Assembly: GCF_041260155.1 (NCBI RefSeq)
Contig: NC_091945.1
Coordinates: forward strand, 32,308,296-32,372,295
Direction of reading: 5' to 3'
From: Ptychodera flava
Lineage: Eukaryota > Hemichordata > Enteropneusta > Ptychoderidae
Length of the DNA: 64,000 bases
The notes below the pieces were generated by a model. That model worked only from the letters and a program-made list of their open reading frames with translations, searched no databases and was not told the DNA's origin. Numbering within the stretch: the stretch's first letter is position 1; each line of letters opens with the position of its first letter. Made by a program: the position numbers and the translations under genes. Shown one piece after another: positions 14,167 to 25,800 of the stretch.

Positions 14167-17100
14167 CTTGTTTAAGCAGACACTCAAATTATAAAGCAAA
14201 ATAGACTTCAACAGAGTTCAGAGATATATATTTCCCAAGTTCAAGCGCGGTCTTTAAAGGGTTCAAGTAATTAGGAAAGTCAGTTAATTAAAACAAATTA
14301 TATTACTCATTTATTCAGAGTAACCAAATGACAATCCTCGGTTTAGAGAAATTTTTGTTATGTTGTCAGTGTTACAAGGAACATGTACACATCCCCTGGC
14401 TTCGTGATTATCCATGTGTAGGTCTCATCTTCCTAAAATGAGTGTACACTTTGGACGTCAAAGTCTATTGGTGGGGGGGGGGGGGGTTAGGGGCAACGTT
14501 ATGAATTCCTCGACGTTTTTACAACAGTTTCTCGTTTTTTACTACAACTATTCACTACTTCATTGGTAGACACTGAAAGTAAATAGGTGAATTTGGATCT
14601 GTACCGGATTGGCGCGGCGAGCAATGCCATCTCAATCCGGACGATGACGCAACAGGTATGGATTTGTACTCCACCGCAAACGTACATCAGATGTAACTTG
14701 TCCCACGGTCAATATTATGATCCTCTTAGTTTTGATAGTTCTCGGCTTGGACAAAATCTATGCCCATGGTGGCACGGATTTAAATCATCTGGCGCTGGGT
14801 CAGCAGTTACAGCATGTGTTTAAACGCGCGCCTGTCAGTCTCCTATGATATAGATCCACAAAGTATGTTCCCAATAGCTGACGAGATAAATACATCACAG
14901 TCAAATCTATAACTGACATAGTTCATAGATTGAAATGGTTAGTTGCTCAAACAAGTAATGGTTGTCAAAAGTTAAGTACATTCCCAAATATGGCGTCTTA
15001 ATATAGTCAAAACTAAACAGTTTATAGTAAAAATCGAGTTCTTTGTGACAAATTCTACCAGGTAACACCTTGCTTTAATATACGTAGTAATGTTTATGTA
15101 TGTATGTATGTTTGATACATAGAAGAGGAAAGCAAAATACTTTCTACAGAATATCTTTCATTTTAGTAAATTGTAAATTTTAACCAGATTCTTCAAAAAG
15201 AACCTAAACATCTACAGTATCATGGCATACACCTGCTGGTTTTCGTTGTTTGTTTTGTAGCGGTAGCCCCTTGTCGATTTTGCATTCTCTCCCGTGGTAC
15301 ATTGCAGCAGTGAGTAGTCAGTAGAGATGGGAAGAGCTGACAAAGAGAAGACTCGTTTAGACGAGTGCAAGTTCAAGTTGCAGGGGAGGGACTGTTGTAA
15401 CAGTAGGGCAAGTGTTGTGACATGTAGGCGCGCAAGGTACCTTGAAACTCGAAATCTTGCTCTCACAAATGTGTAGATAGCAATTGCGTTACCTTCATCA
15501 CTGTTAGTCAAGTTTCATTTTCGATAGTGGAATTTCATCCCCCATCATAATTCTAAAAAGCAGAAAGTATTTTAGGATTGGCTTCGCAACGCTCTCCCAT
15601 AGAGACAGCTTCTCACGTTGATAACAGAGTCACCTGCAAAAAGTTGTTACACATTCCTTGTGTTGCCTATTCCCAAGTAAACACGTAGCATGTTCCTTGA
15701 CAGAGAAGCCTAGCGTTCTGTAATAATGTAATATTGCGAGTTATTGTCAATTTTTTAAAAGATTTACTATCATGCGTATGAAATACCCGTTATAATTATA
15801 TTATACACTGACTCATTTATCGTTGATGTTCATGGGTTTAGTAAAATGTTCTGTCAGGTTTTTTTAATGATTTGTATGTTATTGAGAAAGACAAAATTGC
15901 AGCTGTATTGTATATAACACCATGCCCTCGTAGATATTTTCAGTCGAAATTTAGCGTAATTCATACTAAAACAAAGTTTAACTGTTCTTTCTGTTTTGCG
16001 AGGCACTTTCAATTGCACAACGGTGGCGGCATTTTAAGTTCTTGACTTACGATAGGGCAAGGTCAGATTCGTATTGTTTCAATATTATAAAAAAGTAATT
16101 TCACAAGGCCTGATCGATGCTTGTCAAAGCTACAGCGTTCATTATCGCATTTCTGAGCAAAATGTGTTCGAATCGATTTATGCTTCAAAATGTTAACGCT
16201 TGCAATGTATTTTTTGCCTTTACAAAGGAATTAAATTTCCGTTTTCAAGACTTCGAAATCTGTTCACACACGTACACTAGCCTAAAAGTTTCTTTGTTCA
16301 GCTCTACACAGTCTGAGGCTGTTTTTGCCGAAAGTAAAGGGGTAATGCCATTTTATTACACTCTTTCCGTTTATTTTTAAATTCACATAGGGCTTTAACA
16401 CGATTCCTTTGGCAGAAATATGCTGAAGTTGGGACTTGTATTTTCAATTATAATACTGGCCAGTAATGCATTCCGAGCAACGCCTTTTCTTCAAGTTGCA
16501 GGTCTGCAAGTATACTTCGCAATGTGGAGATGTTTTCACAACAAGCGCACACTTTGTCATTTACTGTGCTGTTCATTTTCTCATCGATGATGGCGCAAGT
16601 GTTCATGGATGGACTTCGGTAGTTTTTCACAAATCAAGTGAACTGCAGTAAAATGCGAGCAAATAAATTGATTTTTCTGTACCAGAAATTTGCCACCACA
16701 ATTCCACAAAAATACGCACGATTAAATCGGATGTAATATACCGAAGAGTCTGCATTCTTTAAACCAAGAATCACAGTGTAAATTTTTCCAACACAATGCC
16801 TCGGATTTTTTTTGTATTGAAAGATGTTAGCCGATCATTCTACTAAATTGTGTTTTCAACAATTACGTTATCTACGAATAAACCGTACACTTCTCATCAA
16901 AGGTTTCTGTCTGTCTGTCTGTCTATCTGTCTGTCTTATTCAGTGTGGAGAGGGTGTTGGAAAAAAACCCAAAATTCGATTACTCTCACAGCAAAAATCG
17001 AAAATACATTGCCCATCTGGCAGTGTGATTAGCATAAATTACACTGTTCAGCGTACATGTTTCACTCACACCTGTTTGACTGCGTTCAAAACCCTCTTGA

Positions 17101-18013
17101 TCTAACCGTGTGGCTATGCATGTGTGTGTGTATGCATCACTGCGGTTGTTGTATGCATGCATAATGTATGGACAATGGAGGTATGGACGGACAGGTGATG
17201 GTTTTGTTACAACAACGTGGTGTTACCCATGACATAGAGAACAAGTAGGGACTAAATAAGGGCAAGTTTTGACAATATGAGAATTATAATTGACGATGAT
17301 CGTGCGAAAACACGACGACTTCGTCCCTCAAAGGGCCAGAATTGGTGACTTTTGATGTTTTCACTATTTTATTTTGTATGGGAACAGTCTCTTGTTCTCC
17401 TCCCAAAACACGTTGAAACACAGACTATTTAGCTAGTCACACAGCGTCTATACTATGTGCAAAATGTTGTTATTGATCCCATTTGAATAGAAAATTCTAG
17501 TCTTGACACTTGTAAACGATAACACTGTGGTCTATAAATGTACTGGCTGGCCGAGTTGACAACTTCAAAACTATGTAGGTGAACATTCTATGGAGTAGAA
17601 AAGGAAACTGTAGTTGACGTACGAAACAAAAATGCAGGAAAATCATAGAAAGTTACAGCTGGCCCTACGAAACGCTCTCAAAGCTCTGAAAAATGTTTCT
17701 AGAGTGCGTCCGATGAGACTTACATTTGCAATCTAGACTATCAGCCAAACGTTTTGATTACAAGGGCAATCAAGTGATCTTTTCTATACTCAAAGTGTAT
17801 GCCAGTCAAATATAGGGAACTTGCAATACTACTCGATAAGCTTGCAATCAAAGCTTTAGAGTGGGTCCCACACATGAATTTTTAATGATAATATAGAATA
17901 AAGTACACCATTGTGTCTAGACTATCAAATTTTGTTCATCTGCGATTTTACTTTTTTTGTGCATTTCTTTAAGAAACGTAAAAGTAAACTCCTTCCCCGC
18001 GCTGATACAGCAC

Positions 18014-18016
<3 letters not shown>
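14167..18016. other. Non-coding stretch 3' of the bZIP gene
   Basis: It holds the unmapped 3' UTR of the bZIP gene. An AATAAA lies at 16662-16667, but its use is unproven. It also holds a 14-base G run (14473-14486) and a CTGT-type microsatellite (16906-16936). No exon on either strand is convincing. Confidence 0.45.
16906..16936. repeat. (CTGT)n microsatellite
   Basis: Repeats of CTGT with one CTAT interruption. Confidence 0.9.

Positions 18017-18094
<78 letters not shown>
18017..18094. repeat. (AG)n microsatellite, 39 units
   Basis: An uninterrupted AG dinucleotide run of 78 bases, the longest simple repeat in the window. Confidence 0.98.
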
Positions 18095-18097
<3 letters not shown>

Positions 18098-18811
18098 CGC
18101 TGGTGCGGCTAGCATGAAATGGCATGATAATAGTCATACCTTATTTGTCATTCAATGTGGGTGACATGCAGTTGACAGTATGAATCGACGATTGGTCAAT
18201 GACGATTACTTTGTTTGATCCACGGACCGTGTTTGATCTGAAAGTTCTGTGTCGGCAACGATGCAGACGGTTGCGACTAGAATAGTTTCTGTGCCAGACG
18301 GTTGACATCATAGATTTTGACTTTCTCATGACATGAGATTAAAAAGGTGAGTCGAAAGAGCTATATTAAGTTCAGTGCAAGTGACCAAGATGCAGTCTCT
18401 ACTGATACGGTAAATTTAAAGTGATTTCTGTGGGTAGTACTGCCGTATCAAACCGTTACTGAAAATGTAGAATTTAATAAGGACAGCTTTGTTGATCCAC
18501 ACGTTTTGTGCTTACTTTGCAATGTGGAAAAGATTCTGTTCTCATGTCAAATCATGGGGGAGAAATGTGCTGAAAAGTTTGAAAGACTGATTAACTATTT
18601 CAACATCTTTGTCGTTAATACCTAATGGAATGTGCTTGGTTCCATTCTTTTTGAAGTCTATTAACATTTATTTTGTTTGGAAATCAAAGTTATCGTGCAT
18701 TATTAAGTAGCCTATCTATCTGTTCTCAGTACGCAGTTTCACTTTTTATTGAAACTCTTTGCAGTAACATCATCTGTGAGTATTGTCATCGGATGAAACA
18801 CTGACGCACTT

Positions 18812-19164
18812 GAAACGTAATTCCTTAGTTATTGAGTTATTGTGTCACCTCCCTCCCTTAAAGTTGAATTCCAACCAGTGTTCAACGCATACGCGGGTGT
18901 GATTTTCTTCATGGCAGGACAAAACACGTGCGAACCGGGGGAAGATGGTTCGGAAAGTGTCGATCATGATTTTTCCGGTATCAAGAAGTGTAAAAGGAAG
19001 ACGCGTTTGTAACAGACAGGTCATTCCTAGGGGTCATGACTTGAAGCGATTTCATGTGCTATAGTTATGATATTTTTGATGGTTTCACCATGTGATTTTT
19101 AAAATAGTGTTACAGCATTGTAGGGGGAGTCATCCCCCTCCCCTAAACTAAGGAATTACGTTTC
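18812..19164. mobile_element. MITE-like element with 19-base terminal inverted repeats
   Basis: GAAACGTAATTCCTTAGTT at 18812-18830 is repeated exactly in reverse complement at 19146-19164. Both ends continue inward into C/G-rich text (CCTCCCTCCC; GGGGGAGTCATCCCCCTCC). The outer flanks share only TT, so the target-site duplication is unclear. The interior of about 315 bases has no coding capacity. Confidence 0.8.
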
Positions 19165-21067
19165 TTGTGAGTCAACTTTCATGGTCGACGCTCACTAAAA
19201 TTGGGGAAAGACACGCGCCCTGGGATCAGCTACTTAAAATGACTGAGTCTGAAAAAAGTGACCTGTTTTTGACCACCTTAGGTCAGATAAACATGAAATC
19301 AAAATCCCCAGTCACAGTTGTAAGTGGAGCGATCGAGACCAAGACAGACGTAATGTGGAGGTTAGCCGTTCTAATATTATTAAAGGTAGAACTGCGATCT
19401 GTAAATAATATTCTGGCATAACCATAATATCTTGCATTTCCAATGTGACTGAGTAGGGCCTACATGATGAAAAGTTCAGGAGCATGCGCATCTTAGCCTT
19501 ATCGATTTGTGTGATAAGTACATTGATAAGGATCAACTGAAGTCGGGAAAGAAGACTGACATCTGACAATCAATGAAATGAGGTCACCCGGGAATCACCT
19601 TCAGGATCTCTGTTTTCTTTTATCGCATCAATGACAGGACCGTGATCCCAAAAGACACTTTTCTGGGAAACAACTCTCAGAACCGTTTGACTTTTCAGGG
19701 CTTTTAACCTTAATTGTGCATGCCAGCGTCTTGTTCTACATCTTGTTAGGGCGTGCACGGGATTAATGTTACAGCGGCAACATTTTTGTAATACAACCAG
19801 GTGGTGTTAGGCGATGGTCACGCGGGAATCAGCGGCTTTCCGCTTCGGAGAGCAGAAACGTGCTATTGTTATACCCTACGTCGCCAAAATGATTGAAAAC
19901 GTGATATAAGGTGGTTCTGCCTGCACCTTTAGCAACACGTCACATTTTTTTGTGAGTAAGACTAAAAAGATCAATTATGAAGGCTGAGTTCAAAGATTGT
20001 GTAAGTTGTCCCTGTGATCTATACATCTCGAGTATGTAGAATCGCAAGTAAGGAAATGTTTCCTGTTGAAGTCAAGTTCATTCAAATACATAATGTAAAT
20101 AAAAATTTCTTATGTCGTTGGCAGAAAAATACATGATATATGCATTTTAATAATCACAAATACTGATTATGTAGAAAAAATGCTAGTGATAAGGACCGCT
20201 AAAATAACCATAAAAATAAAAACATCCGGGAAATGTTGCGGTTTTGGTAAATAAGAAATGTTGTCAGAGCTCCAAACTTTGGTTCGACTCTATAAACAGT
20301 TATAGCCAAAACAAGGAACTATATGCCCAAGGGTAAGTGACCATTTACCAGACGTTAGTAAAGGCAAATGGTCTCATTCCTCGAGGGTACATAGTACCTT
20401 GTTTATTTTTGGCTATATTCTGTTGATATTACATACCTTCCTCACATAGTTTTCACTCCAAATTATTTAGTTTACATGCAAGTGACAATCGTATGCTTTA
20501 TCTCCATGTTAGACGAAAATCCGTTGAAAAAGAGAAATATTTTCATCATGAAACTGCCCATTGATATATTTATTACGCAGATCATCGAATCTTTATACAT
20601 AATTCTGTGAAAAACATGTAGTTTGATCATTTTAATCCCGAAGTTGTCCAATTGAAAATAGTTCCGGTTCACTTTCAGTATTAAAAATGACTATGCGGCC
20701 CGAGACGTCATCAACAAGTTACATAAAGATCGAATCACACGTACGGGGCGCACAAAGTTCGATATACGAGTCATGTAATAATATATAAAAGATAAAGGTA
20801 GATTGGTTTGAATGATTGTTTGTTACGTCAGAGACACTTCGTTGGTTGTAAGCTATATTAAATATCTCCATGCATGTATACAAACATTATCACATGACTC
20901 TGTAAGCTTTATGCGCATGTATCATAGACACAGTAGACATAACGGCCAAAAACTGATGACGTTAGTAACAAGCCCATCTCCACGTTTACCACCAAATATA
21001 TCGTAGTTGATCTTTTATGATGGATGAGTGGCCAGGATGAAGCGATGTGGACATAGGCATATGATAC
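19165..21067. other. Non-coding stretch
   Basis: No gene was seen. It includes one imperfect palindrome of about 140 bases (20290-20428), listed separately. Confidence 0.45.
20290..20428. repeat. Imperfect long palindrome
   Basis: The left arm reads ATAGCCAAAACAAGGAACTA and onward. It pairs with the right arm ending ACCTTGTTTATTTTTGGCTA. Pairing continues through a GACCATTT/AAATGGTC block near the centre and through AAACAGT/ATTCTGTT outside. It looks like a degenerate foldback element. Confidence 0.65.
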
Positions 21068-21230
21068 CATAGGGAACCCAGAAATCTGGTTGTTGTTGTT
21101 GTTTGTATTGTTGTTTATGTGTTATTGTTGTTGTTGACCAATAAAATTCGACGAACATAACTGTTGTGTTGTTGTTAATGTTTCAAACGTAACGTAGATG
21201 TCATAAGAAACGCTACAGGGACACTACCAT

Positions 21231-21329
21231 TACTTGGCCCGATACAACTCTGCTAACGTACACTCTCTTCATACACTTATACTTTATAAGAGAGTGTACG
21301 TTAGCAGAGAGTTGTATCGGGCCAAGTAA
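21231..21329. repeat. Near-perfect hairpin with arms of about 40 bases
   Basis: TTACTTGGCCCGATACAACT and onward through GCTAACGTACACTCTCTT is followed by a loop of about 18 bases and its reverse complement at 21288-21329. The right arm carries two extra bases. It lies at the inner edge of the left foldback arm. Confidence 0.85.
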
Positions 21330-21335
21330 CGGTAA

Positions 21336-22353
21336 GGGACTGGTCAGTTTCTTCGGCCTGGGGGGGGGGCGGTGGATTATTTTTTGCCGACGTCAAAAAG
21401 TGGCTGACCCCCCCTGTTCCAATTTTGAAAACAGGTGACCCCCCTATTCCAAATTTCAAAAACAGGGTGACCCCCCGGCGCCGACATAGGTAAAACAAAG
21501 GTGGACATAAATTATATATATATATACAGTGTCTGAGAGGACCTTCTCTTGTAACATAACCATAAAAGCACAGCTAATAATCACAAAAACTGCCTTTTTA
21601 AACTGTTATTTTGTTCATAAAAAAGCATCTTTCTACAGAAAACCTGTGACACAAAGGAAAATAATTGCATCAATGAGAAGGAAAGATATCTTGTCATTTT
21701 TCTATCTCTAAAATAAGTCACTGTATCAAATGTATATTGTGAAATATTTGTGCATGTTGCTTTCTCATACTGAATTCTCATAGAGAGAACAGAAAAGTAT
21801 CAGGAATTTGTCATCCTTTTCATATGAAATGCAGATTTCATAATGGTACACTTTCACTTAGCAAACATCAAGATATCTCTGATTTATTAAAGTATGGCGC
21901 CCGAAGGGCGCGCCGAAAAATATGATACATCCTGATATCTCTGATATATATGCCTTGTATATTAAAGTCATGCACCTGAAGGGCATGCTGAAAATGTCTG
22001 ATATATTAAAGTAATGAGCTTGAAGAGCACGCTGAAAAATATTGAACATACAGATATCTCTGATGTATGTATGCTTGATATGTTAAAGTTGGGCGTGCTG
22101 AAAAATATGACTGATTATTAAAGTTACGCGCCCGAAGGGCGCGCCGAAAAATACTACTGAATGATGAAATTTGTGGTTGACACTAGCATTTTAGGCAATG
22201 ATGAGCCAGTTTCAAAATTCAAAAACACACTGACCCCCCCTATTGGACATTTCAAAAACATGGTGACCCCCCTATCACCAAAGTCAAAAACAGGGTGACC
22301 CCCCATGAATCCACCGGGCCCCCCCCCCCAGGCTGAAGAAATTGACCAGTCCC
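21336..22353. mobile_element. Inner nested element with TAA target duplication (PIF/Harbinger-like ends)
   Basis: Terminal inverted repeats start GGGACTGGTCA, followed by TTTCTTC, GCCTGG and a G run. The right end is the reverse complement ending TGACCAGTCCC. Both sides abut TAA (21333-21335 and 22354-22356), a 3-base TWA duplication like that of PIF/Harbinger elements. The subterminal regions repeat a TGACCCCCC / CAAAAACAGG motif on both sides. The centre carries degenerate GCGCCCGAAGGGCGCGC repeats. No transposase frame remains. Confidence 0.72.
21870..22160 (+). repeat. Degenerate tandem array with GC-rich hairpin cores
   Basis: Five diverged units share the plan GATATCTCTGATnTATTAAAG, then a core like GCGCCCGAAGGGCGCGC, then GAAAAATA. 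The core is a self-complementary hairpin (GCGCCC-GAA-GGGCGC). The first and last units are best preserved, and the middle ones have changed GC to AT. Confidence 0.75.
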
Positions 22354-22867
22354 TAATGTCCTTGTAGCTTTTTCTCTGACATCTACGTTACGTTTGAAAC
22401 ATTAACAACAACAAAACAGTTTTGTTCGTCGAATTTTATTGGTCAACAACAACAACAACAACAACAATAATAATAAACATAAACAACAATACAAACAACA
22501 ACAACCAGATGTCGGGCCTAGTAATGGTAGTGTTCTTGTAGCGTTTCTTATGACATCTACGTTACGTTTGAAACATTAACAACAACACAACAGTTATGTT
22601 CGTCGAATTTTATTGGTCACAACAACAACAACAACAACATAATAAACATAAACAACAAACAAACAACAACAACCAGATGTCGGGCCAAGTAATTGTAGTG
22701 TTCTTGTAGCGTTTCTTATGACATCTACGTTACATTTGAAACATTAACAACAACACAACAGTTATGTTCGTCAAATTTTATTGGTCATCAACAACAACAA
22801 CAACAACACTTAAACAACAATGCAATCAACAACAACAACCAGATATCTGGGTTCCCTATGATGATAC

Positions 22868-25800
22868 TTTGGATCCTATGCAATTTACCTATACCTGAAC
22901 CATTCATTTGTCTGATATTTGTATTCATTGCAGACGATCTAACTTGCTAAAACGTGGGAAATATAAAAACCCCATTTAGACGATCGTTTTGTAGAACATC
23001 TTCGTACAGTCGATAAAAACAAATTACTTACCCGGTGTGCAAAAATTCTATACAGCCCCTGTCATGAGCGGACGTCCAATGTTACGGTCACAATTCCGAT
23101 TATGGTGATGATGCTTTCTGCACTAAACTTGAAACATTCGGTCATGAACAAGCTCACAATACGTGAGGCGACCCACAATTCTCCATGATCCGTACACACG
23201 GAGTCACTCACTGAACTGAAGCAAATTTCTTCTATACACAGAACAGCTCGGTCGATATTTCAAAATTCTGACAACATAGTTTTGATAATCATAATTTTCT
23301 GATTTCTCACTGTGAATAATGAGAAGATAAACCCCTTTTCCACGGAGGAGATAGCAATTTTGTAATTTTGTCAACATAGATTTTTGACAGCCATACACAA
23401 TATTTTCAAGGAAACTAAGGGAATAAGTTGCATCTGTGTTGGCAAAAGAAAGGGTATTGATTTTTTTTAGTGTTCATGACAAAGGAAATTTGCATGTCTG
23501 ACAGGTGCTATGATGAGACCATCTTAGTTGCTGATAACTTTACCTTGACAAGTGTACAATTTTTAGCACCTTCAAATAATTGACTTATTTAATTTACTCT
23601 TGAATTTTAAACATAATCAATAATTTTAGAACATAATTGTGACAAATAATCCTGAAATTAAATTCTAAGTTTCAAATTGTTAAGAAACTGATAAAATTGA
23701 AGAAGCCTTTAGCCATCAATGTCTGAGTGCTCAAATCAAGGGGAATTGTGGGTAGCCTCACTGTGAAGCTGGATACACTTTCTCCAGCTGGTACCAACAT
23801 TCAATTCCACGCATTCTCTATTGCTGTGACGTGATTGGTCCTTTCTTTCAATATATTCATACCAGTTGTCTTAATTCTGATAAGTCGTTTGGTTTTTCCT
23901 GTAATAAATTTATGTTTTTTAGTATGGTACAATCATTGTTTTCTCAGTGGCTGACAAAGGCCTCCTTCCAAGTGTATTAATTCACCCATGGCTCGTATCC
24001 TTAGATGGTAATACTTATAAGATATATTTAACCAGTTTCATGTAAACAGGTCACATAAATCATATATAAAGTTAATGAGTACAAGCACTGGCTATTTGTT
24101 TCACAAATAAATGTTCAAAAGTTGGTGCTCATATTATGTCCCAAATTGTGGGAAAATGTAATCCTTTGACTTGCAGCTTTTTGAAACAAGATTTTGATGG
24201 AATACTGTCAGTCATATTTGCACATTACTAAAACCATACACAGGCTGGGTTTGAATTTATTTAGGACTGGCGAAGCTGATATCACATAATGTACAGAATT
24301 GTAAGTCAGGAAACAATGGCGTTATTCAAATAAAGTACATTTTAATGCAGTATATCTTGATAAACATGTACAGTTCATAGCAGGAAAATTTCAAAAAATA
24401 TTTTTTTACACTAAATTCAATACTATAAAGAAAAGATATACATACAGCAAGGGAAAGGAAACATTAATACCTGAAGGAAAAAAGACAGCCATTCATTTTG
24501 TTTGAGAATGCAAACAAAGAAGTACGAATATAAAACCTGAAAAGGATTAAAATTTCTATAGATGAATACTGGTTATGAAAAGCTGGTACAGTTAATGCAC
24601 AGAAAATTGTTCAACTTTTACTCTATAAACACTTCTGGGACTACATGTACCATAATATATAAGACAAAGACCTCACTGACAACACACTGATCAACTGGAC
24701 TTCTGATAAAGTGGTGTGCACATACTAGCATTGTAACAGACTTTCTACACAATATATCACAAACATAAATCTATTCCGTGGTTTTCATTTCATGGAAAAA
24801 ATTCTGTGTGAAGTCTGTGTTGCCAGAAAACTGCACTTAGAATGGAAATATGATATCTAAATGCGACTAATGAGGCTAGAAAAAACACACCCATGAATGA
24901 GTGGTTCAGTCCTGTCCCCTTGTGAAGATCTGAAAGATATACACTAGTCAACACTCAATTTGTAATCAGCGATATCTATGGTGTAATAATGACATAGCTG
25001 AATGAATTACTCACACAAAAATGACAAGATTTTCATGGTCTCACCACAAACAAACTCTTGTGATATTACACAGTGGAATTTTGAGTTGATGTTTATCATA
25101 TTCAATGAATCCTTTTCATTTTTAGATTGTTTCTGATGGCAACAAAAACACAGGACAGACTTTTAGAATTAAACCTAATCCACAAAGTCTCAAGTCTGAG
25201 TGTGCGCCATATTTTTTATAAAGTTGTGTGGAAAGGATTTTTAAAAGAGGGCATGAAATTTAGTCTGTATGCACTGATAGTCATGTTAAACATTGAAACA
25301 AAGCTTGTAGGCATTATCATGCAAAAACACCAAAGCATTATTGAGCTCTTGATTCCTACTTGCATTATCTCATTACATGCAATGTCATGTACACACCTGA
25401 AAAAAAGGAATCATACGATTGGCCGAGGCCCAGTCACATGACATTCTTCCACCTACTATTCATATGATCTATGGCAGGTGTCAGTTGGTATGGCATCATA
25501 CCCTGTGCAAATATTATTGCATTGATTTGTATAACTCTGAACATAAAGCAACATATCGATGAAGGTATTCTCAGAATGGAAGAGATTCAGCTGATAGAAC
25601 TGTATTTATGTATTGAAAATTAGACTGAATATCAACAGCACTCAAAAGACACTAAGTTATTATGTTATTCTACTGCATAAGACTTCATGAGGTTCACTTC
25701 TGAGTGGAGATGCAAACTGAAACTTTACAGTCACGGTTCTGGAAAAGTTCCTTTCATTTCTTGAAATGGACTTTTCAATATCTGTCATGCTAATAATCCA

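Larger units (their letters stand above)
21068..22860. mobile_element. Foldback-type transposon, 1.79 kb, with 7-base target duplication
   Basis: The element starts CATAGGGAACCCAGA and ends with the matching inverted sequence ending TGGGTTCCCTATG. It is flanked on both sides by the direct repeat ATGATAC (21061-21067 and 22861-22867). The terminal arms contain a tandem unit of about 170 bases: GTTGTT tracts, then ACCAATAAAATTCGACGAAC, then AACGTAGATGTCATAAGAAA. One copy lies on the left and three inverted copies on the right (shared block at 22378, 22552 and 22720). Long arms made of internal tandem repeats are typical of foldback elements. No transposase is present, so it is non-autonomous. 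A second element sits inside (21336-22353). Confidence 0.85.

Noticed and set aside
17911..18137. Open frames of alternating Glu-Arg or Ser-Leu
   Set aside because: Translation of the (AG)n microsatellite.
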